Assembly: GCA_900617975.1 (NCBI GenBank)
Contig: UZAE01000646.1
Location: 1-20,143 of the forward strand
From: Rodentolepis nana
Taxonomy: Eukaryota > Platyhelminthes > Cestoda > Cyclophyllidea > Hymenolepididae
Length of the DNA: 20,143 nucleotides
Direction: 5' to 3'
The translations under genes were made by a program, and so were the position numbers. The notes beneath the pieces were generated by a model. The model was not told the DNA's origin. It did not search any database and was given only the letters and a program-made list of their open reading frames with translations. Below are positions 1 to 11,241 of the stretch, piece by piece (positions within the stretch are counted from its first letter, which is position 1; each line of letters begins with the position of its first letter).

Positions 1-319
1 TTTATATCAAATTGCAGGCATTTTGATAGTAATCATTAGCCCTCTACTTGACTTTAGGCCTCATAGAGGGGAAGGAACATCAAAGTGATAAAAGGCGAGA
101 GAGGGGGGGGGAGAAATAGAAGAGTGTTTCAAAGATGTAAAAGAGATAGACACAAAGGTAGAAAAAAGGTGAGGTGAGCATTGGGAAAGTATTCGAATAT
201 GACATACAGTGGGGTGATGGTAGTTTGAAGTGAGAAGCCAACTGTCGGTTTATAGACTTTCCCGTGTGAGTATACGCTGCCCCGGATGCACCACATGGAG
301 GTAAGTCTATCCGTACCCC
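1..319 (-). repeat. Dispersed SINE-like repeat, copy A (runs off the window edge)
   Basis: The sequence aligns along most of its length with copy B (about 340-634) and, as reverse complement, with copy C (19570-19887). Shared blocks include the GGCAGGC..TTTTGATAG end, the purine-rich centre with an AAGGTAGA..AAGGT stretch, TGGTAGTTTGAAGT, GAGTATACG and the terminal GGAGGTAAGTCTATC followed by CCCC at 319. I set orientation by copy C, so this copy is on the minus strand. Its A-rich tail lies at the left window edge and may continue outside. It is more diverged than B and C (for example TGCAGGCATT versus GGCAGGCGTT), which suggests an older insertion. No protein of a known transposon type is recognisable. 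Confidence 0.75.
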
Positions 320-339
320 ATTGGAATTATGTTAATAAT

Positions 340-634
340 ATTTTTTCAAATGGCAGGCGTTTTGATAGATATCATTAGCCATTTAACTGACTTCGGGCTT
401 CACAGCGGGAAGGTTCATCAAAGTAGCAGAAAGTCGAGGGGTGGGGAACAGAAGAGCGATTCACAGATGTAAAAGAGGCAGACAGACACAAAGGTAGAGA
501 AAAGGTAAGGTGAGTACTGTTGAAGGGGTGGAATATGACAACCAGGGGAGTCGTGGTAGTTTGAAGTCAGAAGTCAAATGCCGATTAATAGACTTTTTGC
601 CGTATGAGTATACGTTGCCCAGGGTGCCCCACGC
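340..634 (-). repeat. Dispersed SINE-like repeat, copy B (5' end truncated or altered)
   Basis: This is a second copy in the same orientation as copy A, only about 20 bp away. It matches copy C closely from TTCAAATGGCAGGCG through CCCAGGGTGC. The terminal GTAAGTCTATC..CCCC block present in A and C is missing, and the sequence instead runs into ACGCATCATTGCGT, a small perfect hairpin (5-bp stem, 4-nt loop) at 631-644. Loss of that end fits 5' truncation or a local rearrangement. A minus-strand frame through the copy (about 461-620) stays open and resembles the plus-strand frame in copy C, but I see no known domain and regard it as incidental. Confidence 0.75.
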
Positions 635-1871
635 ATCATTGCGTGACCATATTTTCTCATTATTTAAATTATTTTCTTCCAAAGCTCCATACTTTATTTC
701 TTCCCAAGTCAATAATCAGATATGGTTAAAAGGACAATAAAATCAAATGTGATAATGTATTATGCTTAAAAGTTGCTAAAGAATGCTTTACATTGACAAT
801 GATTGATGTCTAATCATTATATCAAAGGTAAATATTAGGACAATTGATTGGTGAAAAAGTGGCTCTGATCTGAGGAGTCAGTACAATTTCCTTTCCCTTA
901 TAATCTATTTATTTAAAGTATGACGTCTAATCAACCGAGCAAATGCCTAGTTACCAAAGGACTATTAAAGTTGAAAAGTATTTGTCTGAATGTAGATATG
1001 GTGAGAAATCATTAGAAAAGCACACACTCAGATTAATCCGAGCATCATTAAAAAATAGCCTTTTAAGCTCAAGATTGTTGTCTTAGTAACAGAATCCGAG
1101 CGAAAGAGAAAGAATGCTTTCAACATTTAGCACCAAAGTCCATCTCATAATACTTTTCTCTAACAAATACCAACTTATTTTTAAATGCATGAATATTTAC
1201 ATAGTTGATAACTGGTTTTCCATTACAGTATTTCACTTTGATCGCATGCAATTGTACTTTTGTTTCATCAAGTGTATTAGAGCGCGAGAAGCAAAACCCC
1301 TCAAATCATGAAGTGCTGCCTCAACGGTGTTCTTGCCTTTGCAGTAACCAGATTTTTCCTTAGGTTTCACGTTCCCTTAGGCTGACTAATAAAAGAATTT
1401 CAAAGCTCTGCCTACATCCTACCCACAAATCATATTTTCTGGGGTGAACCTGCACTGGTTATGGATACAGCAACACTTTTGCTTGATAGAGACTTTCTCA
1501 AGGTAGTAGAAGCACGAACTGTTTTCATATTTCTCTTGTTAGAAAAATATACCTTCACGAATTTTCATAAATTTTAAGTCATAAAATTACACATGCAGTG
1601 TTATGGAATTGTGATAAAGGTCATTGGTAAAACAAAAGTTTGACTTCATTTTCGCACAAACACACATCTAATTAACCCGCGTCGAAGCTAATTAATGTGT
1701 GCGGTAATGGTGTCCAAACAGTCAAAATTTGGCAAGCAAGCACGCGCCTTCTCTGCATATATGCTGGGTTGTTTGAAGTCGATCGAGTTAGAAACCATGT
1801 CAGAAATGGTTTATCCTACCATCCTTTCCTTCTCTTCTTACTCCTTCCAATTTTGCTTCATCTTTGGTGGC

Positions 1872-1893
1872 CACACCACCACCACCACCATCA
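1872..1893. repeat. Short (ACC)n microsatellite
   Basis: A run of about five ACC/CAC units with a flanking imperfect unit. It makes nearby open frames look proline- or histidine-rich, so they should not be taken as coding on that ground. Confidence 0.7.
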
Positions 1894-2211
1894 CTGTCTT
1901 TCGTGATTTTGGCCTACAAGTCGTGCGGTATCTTGACAGCCCAGGGAGAGCGAACCATTAGTCCAGACTTCGTTTACTCGAAATGTGCTGTGTGTTGGCA
2001 CAGAGATATTTTTTCTCTCACGGTTTACACTTTTTTGTTGAATATTTTCTCCCTCGACACCGTTTTCGTTTGGCAGTTGGAAAGGCTATCTCCCTTCCCA
2101 CCAAACAAGCCAACTAAACTGTAAATTACCCGATTGTCTGAGACTGGTAGAAGAGAGGAAGGTAACTATTCTTGGTGGACTTCGTATTCTACCTCCAGTC
2201 TGACACTCTTG

Positions 2212-2240
2212 CCCCTCCTCCTCCTCCTCTCTCTCCTGCC
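2212..2240. repeat. Pyrimidine tract with (CTC)n core
   Basis: CCCCTCCTCCTCCTCC followed by CTCTCTCTCC. It is a simple-sequence tract in a gene-free region with no associated splice or promoter signal that I can support. Confidence 0.7.
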
Positions 2241-4463
2241 TAATACTTTAAAGGTTTCTCTAGCAGAAGTAAGAAGGCAGTAAAAGGAATCGGGTGCAAC
2301 GTAATTGATTTTTTTAAATGAATCATATCATTCTACTGTGGTGATATTCTTATCTTGATTCGGTTGAAAGGAATACCTGTTTCCCGCTGCCAAATAGTAA
2401 ACTAATTAATCAGGTCGAAAGAAAGTGCACAATGCCGTTACTGGGAGAATTCAGAGTTGACGGGGTTTCCTTTTACACGCTCTTTATGATTATGGTTACT
2501 AGTGAGGTTGGAAATAGTTAAGTACACAAAACAAATGTTATCAGTGTTTTGTAAAATTCAGAAAACCACATCGATTCGAATATTTTTCACAATAGAGCAA
2601 ATGATATTCTTGAATGCTTTTATACTTAATTGTTAGTGAATTAAAATGAGACTAAAATAGGAAACTAAGACTTTTTTCAATTTTGGACTTCATGCTTTTC
2701 TGTCCGTTGGCCATCTGACTCTAGTAATCTACTTGACCACTTTGTTTATAATTTACTATCATTAAGGTCAATCTCTTTACTCAATTCTCTTCAGTCCAGT
2801 TATCTACAAATGCATGAAGCAGACGAAGCTTATCTTTCAGACTGTAGCATATTAGAGGGTGGGAAAGCACCGTGACCCTTAATACTTGCATCCCTGTATT
2901 TTGTCATCCTAATATTTCCTCGGCTTTCTTTTGAGAGGTCATTATAAGCAAGTACACATTCGGTCGCTCGCGCTTATTGAAGCCTACATGATGGTATAAA
3001 TAAATAGAACTCATGAACGTTCGAATAGTATTCAATAATACCATTCTCTCTGATAGTTGTATTATGGCCCAATGGTAAAGGAAAAGCTTATCATTTTTTT
3101 TTCTTTTTCCTAAGTATTAGAATTCATACTTCAAATAATTCGGATTGTGTAATTTTCAGCTTAATAGGCAGTTCACTACTTCCCCTTCCAAGATTCAAAA
3201 TTTATCCCATGGATTGCTGAACAACTTTTCGTCAATCCTTCTAATTTAATATTTTTTTCATTATATGACAGTGAGAACAGAAAGAGGTGAATTGTTATAG
3301 CCTTAGAGTGTTCGTATTTTCTTTGAGTAAGTAGATGACACATGCAAATACCTTATGAACATATTCAATATGCCTAATCCCTTCCATTCCTCTATTGCCG
3401 CATTAGGGTTCGTCGAGGTGTATAAGGTCAGTTTCCATACGTTTCCGTTTAACAAGAAACACCATTTTCACCCAGAAACATCATCATTACCATCATTATT
3501 TTTGGGGACAGAAATAATTACTTTTGAAATACTAAAGAATTGATGTTGGAATGATTCAACTTTCAGATTTGAAATATTGTTATCTTCAATAGACATGTCT
3601 TACTACTTTGGGTTGACGTAAAGTTAAGAAGTAAATGTAAAAATTTTATAAGGCCACAATTTTCCAGCTTGTGGGTGCGAGCATTTTACCCACATCTATT
3701 AAGAAAATCACTGCTTGCTTTTAATTGGATACGTGCTAAATGATTGGCTTCGTACTTAGCCAATAATTGTAAAGATAAGTACTTCATTGGTTGGCTTGTA
3801 TATCTTGACAAGAGGGCAGAAATCCGCTAGTCGGTAATTCATTACACAAAGGGTAAATTTTGTGAGTTTTTGTCAGATTTTTAAAAATAATCGATTTGCC
3901 ATCCCATCATAAGTAAATAAAATTATTATATTCAAACATCAAGCCTAAAATAAACAAAGTACGAAACTTTGTAGTTAAAATGCTGCAATGACAAGCTAGT
4001 CGACTTTAAACCATGATTTTGCAACATTATATCGGACCCACATTTTTACTCATTCCTTCACACTGTGCTAATGGTCATGCAATGATTTTTAGTGGTTCTT
4101 CAAATGAACAAAAACTTAAAACAGTTAACTCCATTTAGATTACCTTAATTTGGCTCCTCCGCCTCAATCTCCATTCCCTCTGCAATAACACTCATTCCTT
4201 CTCTTTATCAACACCTTTTCCCCTTCTATCCCTCTCCCATCTCCTATTTCTTGCCTCTACTATCATGGTCTTGTATAGTTTTGTGAGATATTTAGCTAAT
4301 TTAGTTGAGCACCCTAGGCATCTTTGCTGATGCGATTTATGTTAGTTCATTGTTTTATTAAAAATATTTAGTTGCGTCATGACCGACTATTTAGCCTCTA
4401 ATACCCTTAAAACGAGCCTTTAGTTGCCTCTAAGAAGGCAAATTCGGATTACGCTGTCCTCAA

Positions 4464-4523
4464 GCCGATAAGATAAAGGGAACGAGCACACAGAAGACAA
4501 TCACTTCCACCTCTCTTATCGGC
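4464..4523. repeat. 10-bp perfect inverted repeat with 40-bp spacer
   Basis: GCCGATAAGA at 4464-4473 is matched by its reverse complement TCTTATCGGC at 4514-4523. It could form a stem-loop on either strand. There is no poly-T run, A/B box or coding context to give it a role. Confidence 0.55.
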
Positions 4524-4969
4524 CAACAATAACCAATACGATTGGTCATTCACACCAGGATTCGTGTCCAGATGAACAAAAGCCCTATCATACCATACCA
4601 TTTCACCCCTGACTATTCGCAAACTGGTCAGCAAATATCACAACCACTGTGTTCTTTTATGTACTAGCCTTTTAAAAGGTGGAAATGATAAAACCTACGT
4701 GATTTGTGAATACCCGAAATGAAAAGTCAATCAGCCATTTAGAGGTACCTAAAAAGAGAATAAGTGAACCAATGGCACCTTCAGCATTAATATAGCACAA
4801 AAGAAATGAATATAAACTGGTAAACCATTAGTTATTCACAATGTGAATACAGGGAGAAGAGGGAGAAACAGATATTAAATTCGAGGGCTCTACAAATATC
4901 CGTTGGGTGAAAAGGAAGCTAGGCGCATGAAAAAATATACAGGGAGGAGGTTACCAGGCGATTAATCAA

Positions 4970-6713
4970 CTATTGGAAAATAAATCCACCGCTTTTAGAA
5001 GTTTGACTATCTTGTGACTGAGTAGGATTTGAGAAAGACAAACTGCTTCCAGAATCTGCAGCTTCACCACCACCACTGGAGAAGAATTTATTTAAGATCC
5101 CGCCCCCGCTGCCACTTCCTCTGTCAGACGGTGAGGGCTGTTCTTCGGGCATTTCTTGTTGTTCTGCAAGAATAAAAAGGCCATCTTACTAATAACGTAA
5201 TAGTAGTAGGGATTTTGTTACAAAATAGAGATTAATGACTCCTTATTGAAGTTGACTTTAGAATTAAAGCAAACTCGAGAACAAGTACATTTTAAAAAGT
5301 AAAGGGAACGAGCTTATAAAAAAGATAATAGGGATTCAAAGGATTTCAGAGCCATTCATTGATGTATAAGAATGTATGTATGAGAATGGTAAGGTTACAT
5401 TATTATTCTTCACAAGATAAATACTATAGTAAACTGTGATTATTGTTCAGTTAATCACAAACAAAATTTATTCAAAAGTTCTCAAATTCTCAGGAAATAA
5501 CGAGACAAAAAGTTGGCTTTTAGCAACTGCAGCTATTTAGGAAATCAGCAAAGCATAAAATTTTGCTAACCATTGCAACCACTTAAACAGTCAGCGGATT
5601 TATCAAGAGACAATTGAAACGAATAATATTAGAATTAGAATAGGAACATGTACGGGATCAGTGATAAGATTAAAAATTACAGAACGTCGATCTAAACAAG
5701 CAAATAGCATTCATTTGTAATCAATACATGTCGAAAAACGTTGCTAAAGAAGGAATGATTCTAATGTAATAAACAACAGCTTGCAGAGTTATCAAAACAA
5801 ATGGTATTGCATAAGCAATGTATATTTTAGTAAAGTGGAATGTTACGATTTAATAAAACAGCGATAATAAAGACAAACAAAAAGTGTTCTGCAGAAGAAC
5901 CATAAAGTTACTACACATCGAAAGAAGTCTGCCAGTGAAAATCCTTAAAACAAACGGATTGGGGAAATAATTTTGAAGTCACTGGATGGATAATTACTAT
6001 CAACAAGCACTTTACTAAAGTGAAAGTTGCCTTAACGACTAAAGAGTATAAATGCGTACCAACAGTTCGTAAAAATTGCAACTGAGAAATTAAACAATTT
6101 GCAAGAATTTGAAATCCAAACTTACGCATAAGCATAGGGGCAAAACGACTCATCATTATTCCAAGACCCTCAATGATAGCAAGAATTACACCGCCAATGA
6201 CAGCTTGTCCTGCCATTGCCGCAGGACCATGACGAACAGCTAGTACAGCTCCAGTAATGGCACCACTGGTAATGGAATTCCAGGGATCTTCCTTCTTACG
6301 CACAAATACAAGTGAACAATCTACCGCTGTAAACATGCCACCCCAGATAGCGAAAGCGCCACCCAGAAGAGGTGCCTTTAAACGGCTTTGAGCCAAGGCT
6401 GAGGAAAGTTTGCGGAACTTGCCAGTCGGCGCATTTTTGTAGCCCTTATATGCGTGGATAATACCTCCACCAATAGTTCCCATTGCGAAGGCTGCACCAC
6501 AATCACTGACTATCCGAAAAGGACTGAGAAAAAAGAAATCAATAGATAAGATTAAACGACAGATTGGAAATTCAACGAATTTAATCAATGGAATCGAAAC
6601 AGCAAATTATGAATTCCATTTTAAAATAAATATTTGTATTATTCAGACATTTATATAAAAACAACAAAAATTAAATAATCGAACTACCATGGTTCCCTCG
6701 CATATTCTTCCAT
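4970..6713 (-). CDS. TIMM17: Mitochondrial import inner membrane translocase subunit Tim17
   Basis: Tim17 is the membrane core subunit of the TIM23 presequence translocase of the mitochondrial inner membrane. The model has three exons: 6713-6688, 6523-6126 and 5163-4970 (introns 164 and 962 nt, both GT-AG, phases closing), giving 205 aa. The protein opens [18 protein letters not shown], the standard Tim17 N-terminus. A glycine-rich MGTIGGG segment at about 23-29 and four hydrophobic segments to about residue 142 follow. Cys9 and Cys78 match the two cysteines that form the disulfide in yeast Tim17. The core is highly conserved. The tail from about 143 is polar, rich in Ser, Gly and Gln (ending SGGFIFQ), longer than in human Tim17 (171 aa in total) and not conserved. 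The start is fixed by the family N-terminus, although its first exon has only 26 nt. The frame runs on past the second exon into the long intron for 71 codons. Identification is firm; the joining of the tail exon rests on splice phase only. Confidence 0.93.
5164..6125 (-). other. TIM17 intron 2 (962 nt)
   Basis: The donor is C|GTAAGT at 6125 and the acceptor TTGCAG ends at 5164. It is the longest intron in the window. AT-rich, with no gene, RNA gene or repeat recognised on either strand. Confidence 0.75.
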
Positions 6714-6975
6714 AAGTGGCTAATGTCGCGACAGAAAAGGGCCAAGTGACGCGCCACCAAATATCATGCTGTAAATCAAGTTTCAATTGATTTGTTATAA
6801 AGAGGATATTTGAAAACAAATTTGGTAATTAAAAACAATCTTATTTATTCAAAACTAATAAGGCACCTAGAATCGTTAAAATGTATGTGTATTGAGGTAA
6901 ATTACTGTGAATGACTATTTGTTTTACTTGTCAATAAATTGTTTTAATTGTGCACTTTCTCTTCTTATCGTAAAG
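6714..6975. promoter_or_regulatory. Divergent TIM17 / RBM5 intergenic promoter region
   Basis: Only 262 bp separate the two start codons, which point away from each other, so this stretch must hold both 5' ends and probably both promoters. The part next to TIM17 (about 6725-6760) is locally GC-rich, with the palindrome GTCGCGAC and GACGCGCC, unlike the AT-rich remainder. No TATA box can be assigned with confidence. On the TIM17 side, CATTAG six bases before the ATG, after a pyrimidine stretch, could be a splice acceptor for a leader. Confidence 0.6.
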
Positions 6976-9900
6976 ATGGGTGATTACGGAAATTATCCAC
7001 AAGATAGTGGTTTTTGTGGTGGATATCCCACTTCCTACGATTATAAGTAATTTTCTATTTAATCCATTTATTTCTTAGCCATAAGACGTCCAATACAAAT
7101 GAAAGTCCACAGGTTTCTACTCTTCTGTTTAACGATATGCCATCATCTGTCACTGAAAGAGATGTAAGAGTGGTGTTTAAAAATTTATCGGTTTAATTTA
7201 GCTGAGAAACGCTCTCGATGATAAAAGCGTTAGATACTTTGGTGTGAGGTTTATGAGGGATAGATCGAGATGCTTCGCATTTGTTGATTTCCATCCCGAG
7301 GAAGCTCGAAATTTCATCCATAGCACCCAGGTAATATTTGGTATTGTGGCTTACTCTTTGTTTAGAATGAAATTAAAATTCGCGGGTTTAGAGTTTCGTT
7401 TGATTATGCAGATCCCAAAGACGAAGCCATCATATCTGAACGTAGCCGATCTACTGATCCTCGTTTTTCTGGTAACGTAGAAGAGCCTACTTCCAACATT
7501 ATGGTTCGCGGAATTCCAGCAGATGTCGATGAACGTGAAGTATGCATTTTTTCTTTAAAGTCGAACGTCGTGTTTAGATAATGGAGGAACTTAATCGCAA
7601 TAATGTTAACTTCGCTGATGTTCGTGTCATTCGGGATCGTCAAACAGGTCAGTCTCATCGATTTTCTTCTAAGTGCTATACCATTTCATCATATTTGGGA
7701 TTATTTTATGGTGATTTCGTAACTTTTTGAGGTCTTACTGTCTTGGGTTCACATTTCTAAATAGTCAGTCACATCCGAGGGAGGTTTTGTATTCCTTAGT
7801 GCTTAATGCTGATGTTAATTTTGTCGGGTCTTCTTTTCACTAGGTGTGTCGAGAGGCTTCGGTTTTATCGAGTTCGCTTCCACGCAGGAAGCCATTCATT
7901 GGATGGATGCTCAAAATGTAATTCCTTCAGTGTGCCGAAACCCGCTTCGTATCTATGAGTCAATTTCATGCATTATTCCATTTCCTAATCCACTTTCAAG
8001 GTTATTTTTTAGTGGCTTTTAGTAAAAGATGCATAATTCCCTCTTTCGCCTTTTAGGGTGTTTTACATGTCCACCGACATGTCATGCGCCTCAACTTCAG
8101 CTCCCCGCGTAATCAAAACGATTCAAGTAGTCGAAATGATTCTGGCCGTCGCGATGTAAGAGGCAGCAATAATCTATCAGCTCTGGCCTCTGGAGATTGG
8201 CAATGCCTTAGGGTGGGTGTCTACTCCTTATCAATTTGTAAAATTGTGCCCCCTCAAACTGTCTTTGCCCTTTCACTTCTTTTGTACCTCTAAAATTTGA
8301 ACTAATCGCTCCGCACATTGGTGTTGATTGATATCACTTTAGTGCTCAAGCCATAATTTCAAGCGTCGTGATGTTTGTTTCCGATGCCAAAACCCAAGAC
8401 CCACTGCTCGGCAAAGTACTTCCATTTACAATTCCGATGGCTCTGAGCTTATCGGCACAACTCCATGCAACAGTAAGTTGAAAGCAATTATTCCTCTTTA
8501 TGTCGGAGTGTTCTCTCATGCTTTTATTTCACAGCTTTGATTCTGCGTTGTCTTGACGCCTATACTACCGAAGCGAGTGTTCAAGCTGCATTTTCAGATC
8601 AGCATAGTCTGCAGGTCAAACGTTGTTTCATTGTTCGAGATGGGAGTAACAATTCTTCACGTTTTGCTGTTGCTGAGCTACCCACAGTGGCAGACGCTTA
8701 TAATGTGATTGATACCATTATGAAGGAGCACAAGATTTTTGAAATCGAGGGCAAAGCGATTGCTGTTGGATATGCAAAAAATAACTTCAAGTGAGTAGTT
8801 GTTGCATTACTCCTATATTTCTGTAATGTCTAGAATCATTGATGAACATAATTCGTTCCTTTCTCGCTTGTGCTCGTACTTTTGCATTTAATCTAAAAAT
8901 CGATACTTTCAGCACAATTATGGCCACTTTAAAGTCCGAGGGTGCGTTTATTGAACCCACTGCTTCAAATAACATATCAGTAAGATCATCGGCTCCAACT
9001 AGTTCCTCTTCATATCCCGGAGCGTATCCAGCCAATCAAATTCCAGTTCCTGCAGGAGTTTATCCAAACTCCGGCGTTGCTGTAGCACAAGCGGCCATCG
9101 AATTAAAGCAAGCCCAAGCTCGATTGACTTCTATTGTTGCTCAATCAGTACATAATCCACAGGGAATACTTGGTCTCCCGCCTCAGCAAGGTGGTCAGAC
9201 GCAATCCTATGGCAATTCGCTGGCCACGTTCCCTCCACCAACTATACCGTTTAATGCTGCAACATCTGCAGTTACCGAATATCGTAAGCATATTCGCTTT
9301 ATTCTGGTTGCACCATTTTTTCTTTGTTAACTGGATATTTTTTAGCCGTTCCTGATACCACAAAGTTTCTCTTTGATGAGACAATTCGATACTACTATGA
9401 TCCGGTGACCGGTTTACTCTACGAGCCAAACACCCGATATTTCTTTGATCGTTTAACTCAGCAATACTTTCATTATGATGCAACAAGGCGCTTGTACATT
9501 CCTGCCTCACAGGTTGCAAATCAACAGCAACAACAGCAATCGGAAGTAGCTACTGAAACAGTTAAGGCCACTGAAGAGCTTTCCAAGAAAAAAGATAAAA
9601 AGGAGAAGGAAAAGAATGCACAGAAAATTGCCAAAGAGATGGAAAAATGGGCTAAGCGTATGAACTCTCAGAAGGAAGCTCCTTCGGTTCCAAAAGTTGA
9701 ACAACAACAAATCGTAAGTACTAATTGGCTTTGTTTGGTCCATTTGTTCAGAGCTAATCTTGATGCGTTTTTTGCTTCAGCAAACTGAAAGCAGTAAGAC
9801 CGCTGATATGGGCTATGCTGTGCTCCAAGCATCAACTAGTGCGTCAGCTTCAAACAACTCTCCAAGCACGGCTGGTTTGGTTGCTCAGTATGGCGGGGAC

Positions 9901-11241
9901 GATAGTGATGACGAAGATATTCCTCAAACTGATGAAAAAGATCTGGAAACTCAAGTTTCCGCTGAGGAAACGAAGTAGGTCCTTGTGTATAAGTCATAGT
10001 ATGCTAAATTTTAAAACTACCAAAGTTTTGAAAACGTATAAACAAGCCTTTGAGGTAAGTATCATATAGACCAATCAAATTAATATGGAGGGTAGTGTTT
10101 AAAAGATTTATGAAATGTGAAATATGGCCGAAAGTGCATATCTTTTGTCGATGAATCCCAGGTTACTTAATGACGCTGTGTGTCGTTATCTAACCAATGG
10201 TCAGTTTCCCTTTGTTTAGTTTTCGTTTGGACTACGTTTTTCTGCACATGTGCTTGCTTTCAAGAAGCGAGTAGTTATATTCTTGGATTTCATTCAAAGT
10301 TCAATCTCTAGATCCGTCTCTTTATTTGAGAGTAGATAAAATCAAAACCTTTCAGTTAAGATTAGTTGAATGCCTATATGGTTGTAAGTTTTGGGGAAAA
10401 TAGAAATGGGTTATTTGTAATCAGTGGGATTTGTTTTTTTTGCGTCTTCTAGTTGAAAGACGTGCATTTAATTGTGATAATCACATTTGCTTGAAATTTC
10501 CTATTACGTGTTAATTGTTTCAGACTAATCGATTGGACAAAATTGGCTTGCCTCCTATGTTCCCGTGGATTTAAAGATGCTGATACCCTTCAAAAGCATC
10601 GTGTTTTCTCTAACCTTCACCTCCAAAGCTTGAACAAACTTCGTGCAAAGTATGGACTCCATGAGTTGACAACACTTCCTGTCCATCAACAACCACAACC
10701 TCAGAAGCAAGAATCAAAGGGCTATGCTGAAACCATTGAATCGCTGAGACAGTTAGGTGCAACTGTGGCGAGTAACCACGCAAGAGAGGTGGCTGCTAAC
10801 AGACAACAATCGATTTCAGCGTCTCCCCCTGTCGGAGCACCTTACAGAGATCGTGCGAAAGAAAGGAGAGAGAAATTCGGTACTGTTCCACCACCCCAAA
10901 GGAATTTCGACCGATCTGCAGATTTATCTACAATGCCTACACCTCCTCATAATGATCCCATGGAATACCCTCCACCCGATTTCTCTCAACCACCTCCTCA
11001 TTTCAACACCGGCATTTCGGGAGGTGCAGATGTTGGAAGTCGACTGATGGCTAAGATGGGTTGGCAAGCTGGACAGGGTCTTGGAAAAGCAAATCAGGGA
11101 AGAACTCAACTAGTGGAAGCGGAGTTTCGTGAAGCCGGTGTTGGATTGGGTGTGAAGGCTTCAAAACGTCCTCCTCCTTCGGATAACTACAAGGACAATG
11201 TTAAGCGAGCAATGTATGCTAGATATCATGAATTAGGTTAA
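6976..11241 (+). CDS. RBM5: RBM5/RBM10-family RNA-binding splicing regulator with an extra RRM
   Basis: RBM5/6/10 proteins act in the nucleus in early spliceosomal (A) complexes and control alternative splicing. The model has 13 exons: 6976-7046, 7079-7163, 7202-7330, 7366-7539, 7578-7647, 7844-7917, 8057-8212, 8343-8472, 8535-8790, 8913-9283, 9346-9713, 9781-9974 and 10524-11241. All introns are GT-AG and phases close to 931 aa. Domains: RRM at about 38-112 (RNP1 RCFAFVDF, 75-82); RRM at about 139-216 (RNP1 RGFGFIEF, 180-187); RanBP2-type zinc finger at about 248-270 (Cys251, 254, 265, 268); RRM at about 297-378; OCRE domain at about 510-560 (YYYDPVTGLLYEP); lysine-rich helix at about 580-615; acidic patch near 670; C2H2 finger at about 702-725; G-patch at about 859-905 (MGWQAGQGLGK). 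Vertebrate RBM5/10 have one RRM before the zinc finger; here there are two. The length is like RBM10 (about 930 aa), so RBM5 versus RBM10 is undecided. The start lacks family support but follows a pyrimidine stretch and opens directly into the first RRM exons. Confidence 0.93.
9975..10523 (+). other. RBM5/10 intron 12 (549 nt)
   Basis: The donor AA|GTAGGT and the acceptor TGTTTCAG join the acidic-patch exon to the C2H2/G-patch exon with matching phase, restoring the family motif KLIDW before the finger. It contains TGTGATAATCACA, a 13-nt palindrome near 10474-10486. No nested gene was seen. Confidence 0.75.

Larger units (their letters stand above)
645..4969. other. Intergenic region, no gene recognised
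   Basis: More than 4 kb of AT-rich sequence lies left of the TIM17 3' end. Open frames here are short, overlap on both strands, and show no family resemblance or linked splice sites. Low-complexity pieces are an ACC-repeat tract near 1872-1893, a CTC-rich pyrimidine tract near 2212-2240 and a long pyrimidine-rich stretch near 4150-4260. An inverted repeat at 4464-4523 is listed separately. The TIM17 3' untranslated region should lie in the last few hundred bases, but I found no clear AATAAA on the minus strand there. Confidence 0.6.

Noticed and set aside
1864..2124. Open frames of 69-88 codons around the ACC tract, one with a polyhistidine run and one with polyproline.
   Set aside because: Their composition comes from the microsatellite, three frames overlap, and there is no homology or splice context.
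5300..5313. 14-bp TAAAGGGAACGAGC shared with 4474-4487.
   Set aside because: A match of this length is expected about once by chance when comparing 20 kb with itself; the flanks do not align.
6860..6872. TAAGGCAC, matching the start of miR-124, in the TIM17/RBM5 intergenic region.
   Set aside because: It is a seed-length match only, with no hairpin partner, and is expected by chance in a window of this size.
10454..10465. TGAAAGACG, matching the start of miR-71, in intron 12 of RBM5/10.
   Set aside because: The match stops after nine bases and the surrounding sequence does not fold into a precursor hairpin; the nearby palindrome is only 13 nt.
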